DNA of 64,000 nt from Terrimonas pollutisoli. GTDB taxonomy: Bacteria; Bacteroidota; Bacteroidia; Chitinophagales; Chitinophagaceae. Location of the stretch: NCBI RefSeq assembly GCF_029360765.1, contig NZ_JARKNA010000004.1:396388-460387 (forward strand), given 5' to 3'. The notes beneath the pieces are model-generated. The model had not been told where the DNA came from, did not search any database, and was given only the letters and a program-made list of their open reading frames with translations. Below, in pieces: positions 8,207 to 17,658 of this stretch. The translations under genes and the position numbers were made by a program. Numbering within the stretch: position 1 is the stretch's first letter; each line of letters starts with the position of its first letter.

Positions 8207-9178
8207 TCAACGCAGTAAATAGTTGCCCGGCAGATGTTGATTGTAGCGCCAGGTGGCATACACGTTGTGGATATGTGCAAGGGTGGAGGGGCTGTTTTCC
8301 ACCTGCTGAAAGGAGATGATCTTAAAAATAAACAGCCGGTGAATGCCATGTGTAAATGAGTCGATCAATTCAAGCTCCCTGTAACGAAGGGCTGATAACG
8401 GAACAGGTAGCTGAAAGGTAGGCGAGACCTTAGCGCTGAAGGGAAAGGATTCTTTGCGCCTCAGTTCCTGCATGTGATTTTTACCCAGTAAATAAGCCGC
8501 CTTATAAAATTCGCTGTTTACTTCTGTGAGCAGGATCTTTCGGCTTTGTTCAACCTGCCGGCAGGCCTTGCCATTATAACGCAGTGATCCTATATAATAT
8601 TCGTTGTTTACCGGGCCATGAAGGTCGGTAGGAAATAAATTGTATAATTCGCCATTGCCAACCGTGATCAGGGAGATAATTCTCGGTACGGAGTAAGCGA
8701 TCTGTACCTGTTTATACAAGTTGTTATGCAGGAATACGTTTCCTTTTTTCCTGTTATAGAGTCTGTTGTTTAAGCCGATCACATACTGGTAAAAAGGATG
8801 AATAAAATGATGATGACCTTTTATTCCTTCAAAAAAATAAAGTATAAAATTGTCGGTTAATAATGTATGCATCAATCTCAGTGATAAGGTAGCCAGGGCA
8901 GCCTTTTGTTCAAAAAAATCGTTAGGGAGAAAAACCTTTTGCGCAAAAATGATAGTAATATTGACAGGGAGCTGTGAATGGCTTTCACCAGCCAGGGTAA
9001 TAATAAGGGGATTATAACCGGTAAACAGATGCTGATCCGTAATATCTTTTATGATCTGCCCTTCTGCTGTAAGATAAACATGAAGCGGTTGTGCCAGGGC
9101 TTCTTTGGAAAAGCATAAATACTCCTGTTGGTAATGAAGGCCATTGAGCTTGTTTAATACTTTTTTTACGAGCGCCAT
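8207..9178 (-). CDS. Flavin-reductase-like split-barrel protein with N-terminal extension
   Basis: A 323-residue protein without a confident family call. From about residue 165 onward, the segments VPRIISLITVGNGELYNLFP, TDLHGPV, YYIGSLR and a late HRLFIFKI resemble the FMN-binding split barrel of flavin-reductase-like proteins. The first 160 residues have no match I can name. If the assignment holds, it could supply reduced flavin to the neighbouring radical SAM enzymes or act as an oxidoreductase itself. Upstream is a 47-base divergent gap to a rightward glycosyltransferase. The soluble character (no signal peptide, no membrane segment) fits a cytoplasmic enzyme. Confidence 0.5.
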   Translation of the reverse strand: MALVKKVLNKLNGLHYQQEYLCFSKEALAQPLHVYLTAEGQIIKDITDQHLFTGYNPLIITLAGESHSQLPVNITIIFAQKVFLPNDFFEQKAALATLSLRLMHTLLTDNFILYFFEGIKGHHHFIHPFYQYVIGLNNRLYNRKKGNVFLHNNLYKQVQIAYSVPRIISLITVGNGELYNLFPTDLHGPVNNEYYIGSLRYNGKACRQVEQSRKILLTEVNSEFYKAAYLLGKNHMQELRRKESFPFSAKVSPTFQLPVPLSALRYRELELIDSFTHGIHRLFIFKIISFQQVENSPSTLAHIHNVYATWRYNQHLPGNYLLR

Positions 9179-9225
9179 CTTTAAAGCTATGAAAATATTT
9201 TCCGTCCGAATAGAAACGACAAAAA

Positions 9226-10323
9226 ATGAAGATAGTCACTACAAGCTATGCCAAAGATGAAACTTTTAACAATCCGTACGCCTGGCTGAAACGGATCAGT
9301 TTTTATACTGGTATCCTCGAAAAGCTGGCTGCAGATCATGAAGTGATCAGTATTGAAAGAATCAATTATGAAGGTTGGCTGCAGTTGAATGGTGTCTTTT
9401 ATTATTTTATGCGGCTGAAAAGAAACGTTGTTTTTTTCCCCTGGCGGATGCACCGTTTTATACGCAAACAGCGTCCGGACATAGTATTAGTGCATGGATT
9501 TATTTTCCCGCTGCAAATCATACAGCTTCGGCTTTCATTGGGTAAAAGGCCAAAGATCATCGTGCAAAATCATGCTGAAAAACCTGCTTCCGGGGTAAGA
9601 AGTTTTTTTCAGCGTTTGGCGGACCATGTTATTGACGCTTATTTTTTCACTTCACCCGAAATGGCCCGGGAATGGACAGAAAGGGGAATAATAAGAAAGG
9701 AGAAGAAGGTCGTTGAAATCATGGAAGTGTCTTCTGTTTTTTCTTACAGTGAAAAAGATAGAAGGAAGAATTTGGACAATGTTAAGGGCCTTACTTTTTT
9801 ATGGGTTGGCAGGTTGAATGCCAATAAGGATCCCATTACTGTTGTAAAGGCTTTTGTAAATTTTCTTTCCCATCAACCACAGGCGAGATTGAATATGATA
9901 TACCAGGAAGATGTGCTATTGAACGATATAAAGCAATTGATCGGGGCAAACAGGCAGGCGGCAGGCGCAATTGTTCTTGCTGGCCAGGTTCCGCACCGGC
10001 AATTGCAGGAATGGTATAACGCTGCTGATTTTTTTATCTCCGGGTCGCATTATGAAAGCGGCGGGGTGGCAGTTTGTGAAGCTATGTCCTGTGGCTGTAT
10101 CCCTGTTCTGACCAATATTATTTCGTTTCAAATGATGACGAACCGGGGCGCATGCGGATTGCTGTACGAAGCAGGTAATGAAAAAAATTTGTTGAATTGT
10201 TTACTGCAAACGCAAAAAATGGATATCAATAAAGAACGGGAAAAAGTACTAGAGCAATTCAACAAGGAACTTTCTTTCGAAGCAATTGCTCAAAAGATTG
10301 ATAAGGCAATAACTGCGCTATAA
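9226..10323 (+). CDS. Glycosyltransferase family 4
   Basis: A 365-residue GT-B-fold glycosyltransferase that would transfer a sugar from a nucleotide-activated donor to a growing lipid-linked glycan at the inner face of the membrane. The C-terminal half carries FLWVGRLNANKDP, the usual start of the GT4 donor domain, and the EX7E motif in ESGGVAVCEAMSCG (about residues 277-290). The N-terminal half has VLVHGFIFPLQ and QNHAEKPAS, typical of the acceptor domain. The gene faces away from the leftward gene at 8207-9178 and is followed 20 bases later by a family 2 glycosyltransferase. Confidence 0.88.
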   Translation: MKIVTTSYAKDETFNNPYAWLKRISFYTGILEKLAADHEVISIERINYEGWLQLNGVFYYFMRLKRNVVFFPWRMHRFIRKQRPDIVLVHGFIFPLQIIQLRLSLGKRPKIIVQNHAEKPASGVRSFFQRLADHVIDAYFFTSPEMAREWTERGIIRKEKKVVEIMEVSSVFSYSEKDRRKNLDNVKGLTFLWVGRLNANKDPITVVKAFVNFLSHQPQARLNMIYQEDVLLNDIKQLIGANRQAAGAIVLAGQVPHRQLQEWYNAADFFISGSHYESGGVAVCEAMSCGCIPVLTNIISFQMMTNRGACGLLYEAGNEKNLLNCLLQTQKMDINKEREKVLEQFNKELSFEAIAQKIDKAITAL

Positions 10324-10343
10324 ATAATAAATACTTGAAGGGG

Positions 10344-11249
10344 ATGCAGGTTCAGGCTGATACATATACCGTAAGTGTCATTATGCCAACTTATAACAGG
10401 GCCGGGCTAATAATGGAAACAATTGATAGTATCCAAAGCCAAACTTATCAGAACTGGGAATTGATCATTGTAGATGACGGTTCAGAGGATAATACCGGAG
10501 AAAAAATTGCAGGGATTAAGGATGAAAGAATTCAGTTCCACAGGGCCGGTCGCATAGGGATTGGGGGAAAAGTAAAAAATATCGGGTTGCAAAAAGCAAA
10601 GGGGGAGTTGATCGCATTTATGGATTCGGACGATCTTTGGGCGCCAACAAAACTGGAGAAACAGGTAGTTGCTTTGCAGCAATATCCTGAAGCTGGTTTT
10701 TCGCTGACGGGAGGGTATAATTTTAGGGTGCCCGATCAGCCATTGGAATATTTTTATAAACAAACTGAAGGCGTGAAGTATGGTAATATGTTTAATTCTT
10801 TTTTTGAATCACAATTACCGGGATTTACACAGGCATTAATGGTAAGAAAAGAATGTTTTGCCGTGACAGGTTTTTTTAAAGAGGAAAAATCTTTTTCTGA
10901 TCTTGACTTTATTGTAAACCTGGCATTGCATTTCAAGGCCGTCATCTTGTATGAGCCACTTTTGTATCGCCGCCTGCATGCCATAAGTTATATTAACTCA
11001 ACCTGGAAGAAAAGCTACCAGGAGGGAATCGAAATTATTCAATTCTACAAAAATAAAAAGTTAGTGACTTCAAAAATGGCGGATAAAGCTTTGTTTACTG
11101 CGTATATAAATTTTGGGGAAGACTGTTTATTGCACAAAGAAAGGATAGGGGCGATAAGAAATTTCTTTACTGCGTGGAAGAATAAGCCGTTTAGTATTAT
11201 TCCTTTTAAAAAAGTAGGAAAAGCTATTATTCATTATTTCACAAACTAA
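10344..11249 (+). CDS. Glycosyltransferase family 2
   Basis: This is a GT-A-fold enzyme. The N-terminal motif VSVIMPTYNRAGL, then IIVDDGSEDNT, and the metal- and nucleotide-binding FMDSDDLW identify the GT2 fold. I place the start at ATG 10344 (MQVQADTYTVSV), because the longer frame begins at TTG 10335 only three residues upstream. The product is about 301 residues and soluble. It is likely co-transcribed with the GT4 gene before it. Its 3' end overlaps the convergent GT4 gene by 11 bases. Acceptor and donor sugars are unknown. Confidence 0.88.
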   Translation: MQVQADTYTVSVIMPTYNRAGLIMETIDSIQSQTYQNWELIIVDDGSEDNTGEKIAGIKDERIQFHRAGRIGIGGKVKNIGLQKAKGELIAFMDSDDLWAPTKLEKQVVALQQYPEAGFSLTGGYNFRVPDQPLEYFYKQTEGVKYGNMFNSFFESQLPGFTQALMVRKECFAVTGFFKEEKSFSDLDFIVNLALHFKAVILYEPLLYRRLHAISYINSTWKKSYQEGIEIIQFYKNKKLVTSKMADKALFTAYINFGEDCLLHKERIGAIRNFFTAWKNKPFSIIPFKKVGKAIIHYFTN

Positions 11250-12297
11250 ATAGCTCCATTATTTTTTTGGCGGTATCCTCTACTTTAAAATTGCTTATTC
11301 TCTTGTATTCTATAACCGGGTTTTGTAGAATCTCCAAAGCTTTTTGTTTCATTTCTTCTTTGGATTGTACAATATGCCAGTGTTCAATTTCTTCTCTCAT
11401 CGCCTTGCAAAAGCTAATGACATGAGCTGCTTCAGACAAAGCCTCCATGCATACGCCTGAAAAGCCTTCGTACGAAGAAGGGTGCAGCAATATTTTTGCT
11501 TTTTGCATCCATAATAATGTTTCGTCATGGGATAACTCGCCGGGGAATACAATATTGTTTTCTAATCCTGATTGGACAGTAAGAGATTGCAGTCTTTGTA
11601 TTTCAGGACCCTTACCTATCAATGCTGCCTTTACCGCAGGATAGTGTTTCTTTGTTTCGGCTACTACTTCAATAAAGATTTCATACTGTTTTAGAGGGAT
11701 CAATGAACCAACCGCTAAAAGATCAATATCTTTTTTTAGACCAGGTTTCAATAGTCGTTTTATCTGCATACCGGGTGGAACAACAAATCCGGGACGGAGG
11801 CCATGATTTTTTTCAAATTCATCCTGCAAAAAATCAGAAAGTGCTACGAGTGTGCTCGCCGGCAATTTTATTTTTTTGGGATAATCATTTTCTTTTCTTG
11901 CATCCTGGCCCAATATCCAACAAAAATGCTGTAGGCCGTGTTTAGCCGCGAATTGGTGGCCAACGGCTGCACACTCGCCATACCAAAAACTTAATAGCCC
12001 TGATATTGCCGAAGTACGATGAATATTATCCAGGGAGGAAATTATTTTTTTTCTAAGCAATAGCCTGGATATTCCTCCTTTGTTGCGGCCACTAAATGGG
12101 ATCACCTCAATTCCAAACCAGGAATAGTTATAGGTATGATAAGGGTATTGAAAGCTTAGTATTTTAACCGATATTTCCGGATTATTTTCTTTTAAGGTTT
12201 TAACTAGTTGTTGCTGCATTGGCAGACAGACGGAGTCTGCTTCGCTTTCGGCAAAGCCGGGAGTAAGTATGACCAGTGTATTTTTATTCCCCGCCAT
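11239..12297 (-). CDS. Glycosyltransferase family 4
   Basis: A 352-residue GT-B-fold glycosyltransferase of the polysaccharide locus. The donor domain starts with DLLAVGSLIPLKQY, continues with AALIGKGPE and VFPGELSHDE, and contains HPSSYEGFSGVCMEALSEA with the EX7E glutamates. The start codon lies 14 bases inside the end of the upstream ABC-transporter gene, so these genes are translationally coupled. Its stop codon lies inside the end of the convergent GT2 gene. Confidence 0.87.
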   Translation of the reverse strand: MAGNKNTLVILTPGFAESEADSVCLPMQQQLVKTLKENNPEISVKILSFQYPYHTYNYSWFGIEVIPFSGRNKGGISRLLLRKKIISSLDNIHRTSAISGLLSFWYGECAAVGHQFAAKHGLQHFCWILGQDARKENDYPKKIKLPASTLVALSDFLQDEFEKNHGLRPGFVVPPGMQIKRLLKPGLKKDIDLLAVGSLIPLKQYEIFIEVVAETKKHYPAVKAALIGKGPEIQRLQSLTVQSGLENNIVFPGELSHDETLLWMQKAKILLHPSSYEGFSGVCMEALSEAAHVISFCKAMREEIEHWHIVQSKEEMKQKALEILQNPVIEYKRISNFKVEDTAKKIMELFSL

Positions 12298-13948
12298 CCA
12301 ATGAAATTATTTTTGTACAGTATGCCAGGCTCTTTTTATTATGTGTGATCAATACGATCATTTTTCCTTGTTGAGTCAACATCCGGCAATGTTGCAGTAG
12401 TGCAGTTTCAGCATTTTCGTCCAGTTCGTTGAAAGGCTCATCCAGCAGGATCATATCTGCGGTCTTGTACAAAGCCCTTGCAATAGCAATTCGTTGCTGC
12501 TGTCCGCCACTGATGTTCTTTCCATTTTCCGTGATCATTTTGTCGCATCCTTCCGGTGATTGACTGATCAGCTCTGTCAGCCCCGCTATTTTTATGGCAG
12601 ACTCCAGCGTTGATTTGCTCACTGCTTCTTCTTCCAGCGTGATATTTCTGGAGAGGGTATCATGAATTAAAAATGTTTGCTGCCGGACATATGCTATCGA
12701 AGGCCAGGCCTTTTTTATTTCCCCGTTTTTAATGGGTGAATTATTGATCGTTAATTCGCCTTTTGCTGTTTCAACAAAACCCAACAATATATTCAGGACG
12801 GTTGTCTTTCCCTTACCCGAAACACCGGTAATGCCAATAAAATCCCCTGGTTGTATGGTGAGATTAAAGTTGTCAAGCACCGGATGCCCGTTATAGCTAA
12901 AGTAAATATCTTTTAATTGCATGGATCGGATGCCGCTTATTGCTGCATCATCTTTAGGCTGCGGTTTGTTTTTGTTGATCAAATCGCTGGCCGAAAATTC
13001 AAAGGCTTTCATTTGCCCGCTTAGATTGGTGATCTTCACGATACCGGGTATGATTTTATAAGCTGCAGCCATAAATGCTCCAATCGTCAATAGAAAACTT
13101 TCCACAGCAGCTGAACTTTTTGCAATAAGGATAAGAACAAAAAGTCCGAGCACGGCAAAAACTTCAATCACTCTTGGCGGCATGTTTTGCAAAGCCAGTG
13201 AATCGAACAGGGCATTACTAAATTGCTTTCTGGATTGAATAAAACGGTTTAGAAAAAAGCCATGGCGGTTATAGATATTGCTTTCCACCCATCCTTTCAG
13301 CGCATCCATCAGGTAACGGTAAGATTGTTGGTTATGAATCCTGATATTTTGCCTGGCCAGGTTCATTCTTTTTTTTATCCAATAAAAAACGATTATAACC
13401 GGGGGGAGTAAGATTAACAGGAGTAACAGGAAAAGTTTTGCATTCAAAATAAGAATGGCAACAACCGTAATAATGATAAGACTGGATTGGGTAATGATTT
13501 GCTGGATGCCGGTCAGGATATATTGACAAAATTCAAATGGTTGGAAACAGATATTTCGGATATGTTTGGATGAATCAATATTCACAAAGTCATCGTAGTT
13601 TGATTGTTGATAGCCTGACAAGTTGTTGTAGGATATACGAATTGCCACATCGCTGTTGAATTTATAATAAGCCTTGGAAATAAAAAATGCAGCGGCATTC
13701 TTGACAGCGAAGAAGATACAAAAGAGAGCGACGGGCCAGGCAGAGTCGTTATTAGTTAACCAGGCCGGCAGGAAGGCCGACTGCAGGTTGTTGCCTGGTT
13801 GGATGTAAAATTGTATGATCCATAATAATAATGCAAGTGATGCTATATCGAGGATGCTGATGAAGATGTCGAGCATGATCAGGATGTTGAAATGTTTCTT
13901 TTCTTTTTGAGAAAGAACCCGCCAGGTATTTTTTAGAATGCGTATCAC
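12284..13948 (-). CDS. ABC exporter, fused permease and ATPase (PglK/MsbA-like)
   Basis: A 554-residue half-transporter with about six membrane helices in residues 20-300 and a nucleotide-binding domain after about residue 330. The Walker A motif GVSGKGKTT is near residue 373, the signature ISGGQQQR near 478, and Walker B MILLDEP near 500. The H-loop is in VLITHNKK. It would act as a homodimer moving a lipid-linked glycan or another amphipath across the inner membrane. It sits between the ligase and glycosyltransferase genes and overlaps both (4 and 14 bases). The locus also encodes a Wzx-type flippase, so two export routes may coexist. Confidence 0.9.
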   Translation of the reverse strand: MIRILKNTWRVLSQKEKKHFNILIMLDIFISILDIASLALLLWIIQFYIQPGNNLQSAFLPAWLTNNDSAWPVALFCIFFAVKNAAAFFISKAYYKFNSDVAIRISYNNLSGYQQSNYDDFVNIDSSKHIRNICFQPFEFCQYILTGIQQIITQSSLIIITVVAILILNAKLFLLLLLILLPPVIIVFYWIKKRMNLARQNIRIHNQQSYRYLMDALKGWVESNIYNRHGFFLNRFIQSRKQFSNALFDSLALQNMPPRVIEVFAVLGLFVLILIAKSSAAVESFLLTIGAFMAAAYKIIPGIVKITNLSGQMKAFEFSASDLINKNKPQPKDDAAISGIRSMQLKDIYFSYNGHPVLDNFNLTIQPGDFIGITGVSGKGKTTVLNILLGFVETAKGELTINNSPIKNGEIKKAWPSIAYVRQQTFLIHDTLSRNITLEEEAVSKSTLESAIKIAGLTELISQSPEGCDKMITENGKNISGGQQQRIAIARALYKTADMILLDEPFNELDENAETALLQHCRMLTQQGKMIVLITHNKKSLAYCTKIISLDGGE

Positions 13949-15339
13949 TGTAAAAGTGTTATTTTTTCAGCACCCGGATTTAATTTGGTGGCGACCGTAG
14001 TATTTTCTTTTTGAAGGATGAATAAAGGAAAAAAAATAAAAATCATGATGCCATACTGCCTTTCAAGTACCGACTCAGTGAATAGCCAGGCAAAAAACAA
14101 AAGCACAATAAGGATCAGTGTTTTTTTTCTGCTTTCAAACGCCATTTTTCCGGCAAAAAAACAGGTGAGTAATAAAGCGGTCAGGCCAATAATTCCATTT
14201 TGTAAAAGGGTTTCTAAAAATTGATTGTGTGTGTTGTAAGCCATATACCCAATGTCGTTCCTTTCTTTTTCTCCGGTGTACATGTTTTTGGAAACATATT
14301 TTCGGTTTAGCAGATCCTGCGCATCCCCGGAGCCAACGCCCAGCCACCAACTTTTGTTTTCAGAAAGTATTTCCGGAACAAATCTCCATTGCAGTAATCG
14401 GAATTGCAGACCGTTAAAATAGTCGGCTTTGCTAAAATGAGGTTGGGTTATCATGTGAAGACTGCCATTTGTGATATCCCGGAAGCGTTCGCTGACCGGA
14501 TTTTTTGAAATAAGGATAAGGCTGCTTAGGCCGAGGCTGATTAAAAAAAAGCCGCTTATAGTAATGCGTTTCACCCCGGATTTTTTTGCAAAGGATATAA
14601 AAAAATATAACAGGCATAATGAATAGAATAGTATAACCAGTTTGGATGAAAGCATGAATAATACGGCGGATAGAAAAACTATAAGGCAAATATTAATAAG
14701 CCCGGCGATGATAACTTTTTTTTTATAAAAGGAGTCGGTTAAAAAACTAATGCCGATCATTACTAATACGGAAAAATACACCGCATGCTGGCCAATGGGA
14801 GACACCAATGAATGATAGAAAAAAACAGAAGAATCATTGGTGTAGTGATGTTTTAACAGGGCACGAACAAAACAGTACAAAGAGGCGATGGTTAACAAAA
14901 GACAATAATGTTTCACCAGTTTTTGATATACATGCGGGCTGAAATTTAGGGATAGCAGAACGGCTAATGGAATCAGCAACAGGCCGGCTTTTACCCGCAA
15001 ACTGTTCAGGGCCTGCTGTATATTTTCAGTATAGAGAAGCCCAAAAACCTGGAGTAAGAAAAGAACTGTGCATCCGGCAAGAAAAAACGTGAAATAGTTT
15101 TTTTTGAAAAGAGAAGATAAGGCTTGCTTGTTTGTAATTGCTCCTGTTAAAAGGATGGCGGCTATACTTAAACTGCTTACAGCTCTTAGTGAGAAAATCA
15201 GGCTGGCGAAAAAGGAGAAGTAAAGCGTGTAATTAAGTAAACCAAGGATTTTGTTCCTGGTATCTCCTGCATATGTCCGCCAACTGACTTCACCATTTGT
15301 AAGGCGCTCAATTCTGTTTTTCTTTGCGATAAGTGGCAC
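13945..15339 (-). CDS. O-antigen ligase/polymerase family membrane protein
   Basis: A 464-residue protein with about twelve hydrophobic segments and a large extracytoplasmic loop. Near residue 372 the motif NTHNQFLETLLQNGIIGL matches the His-containing Wzy_C/WaaL signature of O-antigen ligases and related polymerases. The preceding WWLGVGSGDAQDLL is also typical. The enzyme would join or polymerise lipid-linked glycan in the periplasm. The start overlaps the end of the Wzz-like gene by 32 bases and the stop overlaps the ABC exporter start by 4 bases. The first 30 residues are polar and the true start could be slightly further in. Confidence 0.85.
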   Translation of the reverse strand: MPLIAKKNRIERLTNGEVSWRTYAGDTRNKILGLLNYTLYFSFFASLIFSLRAVSSLSIAAILLTGAITNKQALSSLFKKNYFTFFLAGCTVLFLLQVFGLLYTENIQQALNSLRVKAGLLLIPLAVLLSLNFSPHVYQKLVKHYCLLLTIASLYCFVRALLKHHYTNDSSVFFYHSLVSPIGQHAVYFSVLVMIGISFLTDSFYKKKVIIAGLINICLIVFLSAVLFMLSSKLVILFYSLCLLYFFISFAKKSGVKRITISGFFLISLGLSSLILISKNPVSERFRDITNGSLHMITQPHFSKADYFNGLQFRLLQWRFVPEILSENKSWWLGVGSGDAQDLLNRKYVSKNMYTGEKERNDIGYMAYNTHNQFLETLLQNGIIGLTALLLTCFFAGKMAFESRKKTLILIVLLFFAWLFTESVLERQYGIMIFIFFPLFILQKENTTVATKLNPGAEKITLLQ

Positions 15340-16180
15340 GTCTCATTAGTTTTTGATTGATGGAACTAAACAGCGAGAAGAGGAAAGCAATAGAAAGGCA
15401 GGATGTCAAACCGATAAAAAGCCACACAAATAGATTGGGGCCTGCCAGCTGCCCGGATTTGCCAAAGCTTTGTAATACCTGTACGGAGCTGGTAAATTTC
15501 AACTCTTCCTTAAATCCCGATAGTTTTTCATTCAATTCCACAAGTTGACGGCTGATAGCAGAGCCATCAAAAATGAGAGATGAAGTATTGACGCCTTTCC
15601 CCTTTATAATATTTTCTACTGTTTGCTTCGTTGTCTCCAGCCTGTTTATTTCCACACTGGTTTTTTCAATAAGCTCTGTAAGCTTTGTCCTTTTTGCCGC
15701 CAACCGGTCTTTTATATATCCACTGTTATCAAAACCATAGACAATACCTTTCTGTAATTCAGGCAGGACAGATGGATCGGTTACCCATGCGTCGATGGTA
15801 AACCCGATTGGATTGGCAGGTGTAAATAATTTTTGAATCTCTTCTGCTTTTATGCTTTTAACCTTTGACAAAATATCCTGCGGGCAGTTCAATGCAGCTG
15901 CAAGTTCTGCGTACCCATTGTGATTTAAGAGGGCATTCCAGTTGGCGGTAATTTCTATGTTGTTTTGATTGGTTAGTGCGATGGTTGAAAGCAATACCAG
16001 CCGGGATTTATAAACTTTTGGCAAAGATCGATATCGTAAAAAACCTAATGCCAGGCCGCTGATTATAGCTACGATAAAAACCCATTTATATTTTTTGAAA
16101 AAAAGTATAGCTCTTTCCAATAATAAAAGCAAGTCTATATCATCTGACGGCAAGTTTTGTGTTTTAGGATTACCACTCAT
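15308..16180 (-). CDS. Wzz/chain-length-determinant-like membrane protein
   Basis: About 290 residues if started at ATG 16180 (MSGNPKTQNLPSDDIDLL), which I prefer to the in-frame ATG at 16231 because the added 17 residues are hydrophobic and atypical. A membrane segment (WVFIVAIISGLALGFL) follows a short cytoplasmic stretch, then about 200 mostly helical periplasmic residues, then a second membrane segment (LFVWLFIGLTSCLSIAFL). This is the layout of polysaccharide co-polymerases that set chain length. There is no C-terminal tyrosine kinase domain. It heads a leftward set with the ligase, exporter and GT4 genes. Confidence 0.78.
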   Translation of the reverse strand: MSGNPKTQNLPSDDIDLLLLLERAILFFKKYKWVFIVAIISGLALGFLRYRSLPKVYKSRLVLLSTIALTNQNNIEITANWNALLNHNGYAELAAALNCPQDILSKVKSIKAEEIQKLFTPANPIGFTIDAWVTDPSVLPELQKGIVYGFDNSGYIKDRLAAKRTKLTELIEKTSVEINRLETTKQTVENIIKGKGVNTSSLIFDGSAISRQLVELNEKLSGFKEELKFTSSVQVLQSFGKSGQLAGPNLFVWLFIGLTSCLSIAFLFSLFSSINQKLMRRATYRKEKQN

Positions 16181-16371
16181 AAAACCAGCTATTGGTATTT
16201 TAATTTTGATAAACCAGCAATCAATAGGCAAGCCTTCAGGGCATAGCTATCCCCTGCATGTTCGTCAGCTATAAAACGGAAGTTCTTTTTTTGGGGTTGC
16301 CTCAGGACCTGCTAAAAAAAGAAATTATATTTTGCTTTCAGCGTTTATGTGGTATTATCTTCGTTTTGTCT

Positions 16372-17655
16372 ATGCCAACTGGAAATAGCAATAAGCTGTT
16401 CTACAATTTCTTTTCACTGGGCACCGTGCAGGCTATCAGTTCCCTGATCCAGTTGATGGTTATCCCTTACGTTATCAGGAAGATTGGTGTGGATAGTTTT
16501 GGAGTAGTGGCGGTAGCACAGGTGGTGATGTTTTACCTGGCGGTGTTGGTTGATTATGGATTTAACCAATCTGCTGTAAGAGATATCGCCATTTATAAAG
16601 ATGATCCTAAGCAGGTGTCAGCCATTTTTTTCAGGGTGCTTTTTTCAAAATTGATCCTTTGTGTTATTGCTTTTATCCTATTACTCTTGTTAGTTTTGTT
16701 TGTTCCGGTATTCCGTGAACATTTTGTTTTGTATGGAATGGCTTTTTTATTTGTGGCCGGTCAGTCTTTGTTATTATCATGGTTTTTTCAGGGATTGGAA
16801 AAAATGCATTTGGTGGCTGCCGCCATATTAACCGGCCGTGTCTTATTCGTCATACTTGTATTCATTTTTATTAAAAATAAAAATGACGATATCTTATACC
16901 TGCTTTTTTGGGGTATAGGTAACATTATTACCGGTATCATAAGTTTGGTGATAGCTGTCAGCGTTTTTAATTTGACTTTTGTCAGGCCGTCCCGACAAGA
17001 TATTACCGCGGAGTTGTATGAAGGTTGGCCAATTGCTTTTAGCCATCTCTCTAATAGCGCCTGTCATTATTCAAATACTTTTATTTTAACTTTTTTTGCC
17101 AGTGACCTGGTAGTAGGTTATTATAGCATCGCTGAACGGATATTGTTTGCCATCAAACAAGTGTTTGTCGTGTTTTCGCAATCTGTTTATCCACGGGTAT
17201 GTTTGTTGCTGCAGAAAGGAAAAGAATTTGTATTTGTTTTTTTCAGACAGGTATACCTGAAGTTTTTTGTATTGGTTGTGCTGGGGTGTTTCCTGCTTTT
17301 TATATTCTCTGCCCCAATACTTTATTTTTTTATGGGGAATGAAAATGTACATTCCGTATTTTTTCTCCGCATGTTTAGTATTGTAGCCATAATGATTTGT
17401 CTGAATATTCCGGCTACACTTTTATTATTGGCTGCAAACCAGAAAAAAAATTATTTCAGATTATATACATCGGCTGCTGCCATAAACATTTTACTCAACA
17501 TTACACTGGCAAGTCGCTTTGAGGCGCGAGGCACCGTGCTGGTTGTTTTCTTTACTGAGTTTTTAATAACAATGGGGCTGAATCTTATCGTGTACCGGCA
17601 ATATATGAAGGATAATAAACAGGTCGGGGAACAACCGGTTGACGTCAACTATTGA
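16372..17655 (+). CDS. Wzx-type polysaccharide flippase (MATE/MOP superfamily)
   Basis: A membrane protein of about 428 residues with about twelve hydrophobic segments. The start at ATG 16372 (MPTGNSNKLFYNFFSLG) is preferred over the longer frame at 16258, because flippases of this family begin with a short polar stretch followed by a first helix containing Gly and a Gln-Ala-type motif. IPYVIRKIGVDSFGVVAVAQ near the N terminus is the classic Wzx start. It would flip an undecaprenyl-linked repeat unit across the inner membrane. Only 3 bases separate it from the polymerase gene. Confidence 0.87.
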   Translation: MPTGNSNKLFYNFFSLGTVQAISSLIQLMVIPYVIRKIGVDSFGVVAVAQVVMFYLAVLVDYGFNQSAVRDIAIYKDDPKQVSAIFFRVLFSKLILCVIAFILLLLLVLFVPVFREHFVLYGMAFLFVAGQSLLLSWFFQGLEKMHLVAAAILTGRVLFVILVFIFIKNKNDDILYLLFWGIGNIITGIISLVIAVSVFNLTFVRPSRQDITAELYEGWPIAFSHLSNSACHYSNTFILTFFASDLVVGYYSIAERILFAIKQVFVVFSQSVYPRVCLLLQKGKEFVFVFFRQVYLKFFVLVVLGCFLLFIFSAPILYFFMGNENVHSVFFLRMFSIVAIMICLNIPATLLLLAANQKKNYFRLYTSAAAINILLNITLASRFEARGTVLVVFFTEFLITMGLNLIVYRQYMKDNKQVGEQPVDVNY

Positions 17656-17658
17656 TAT

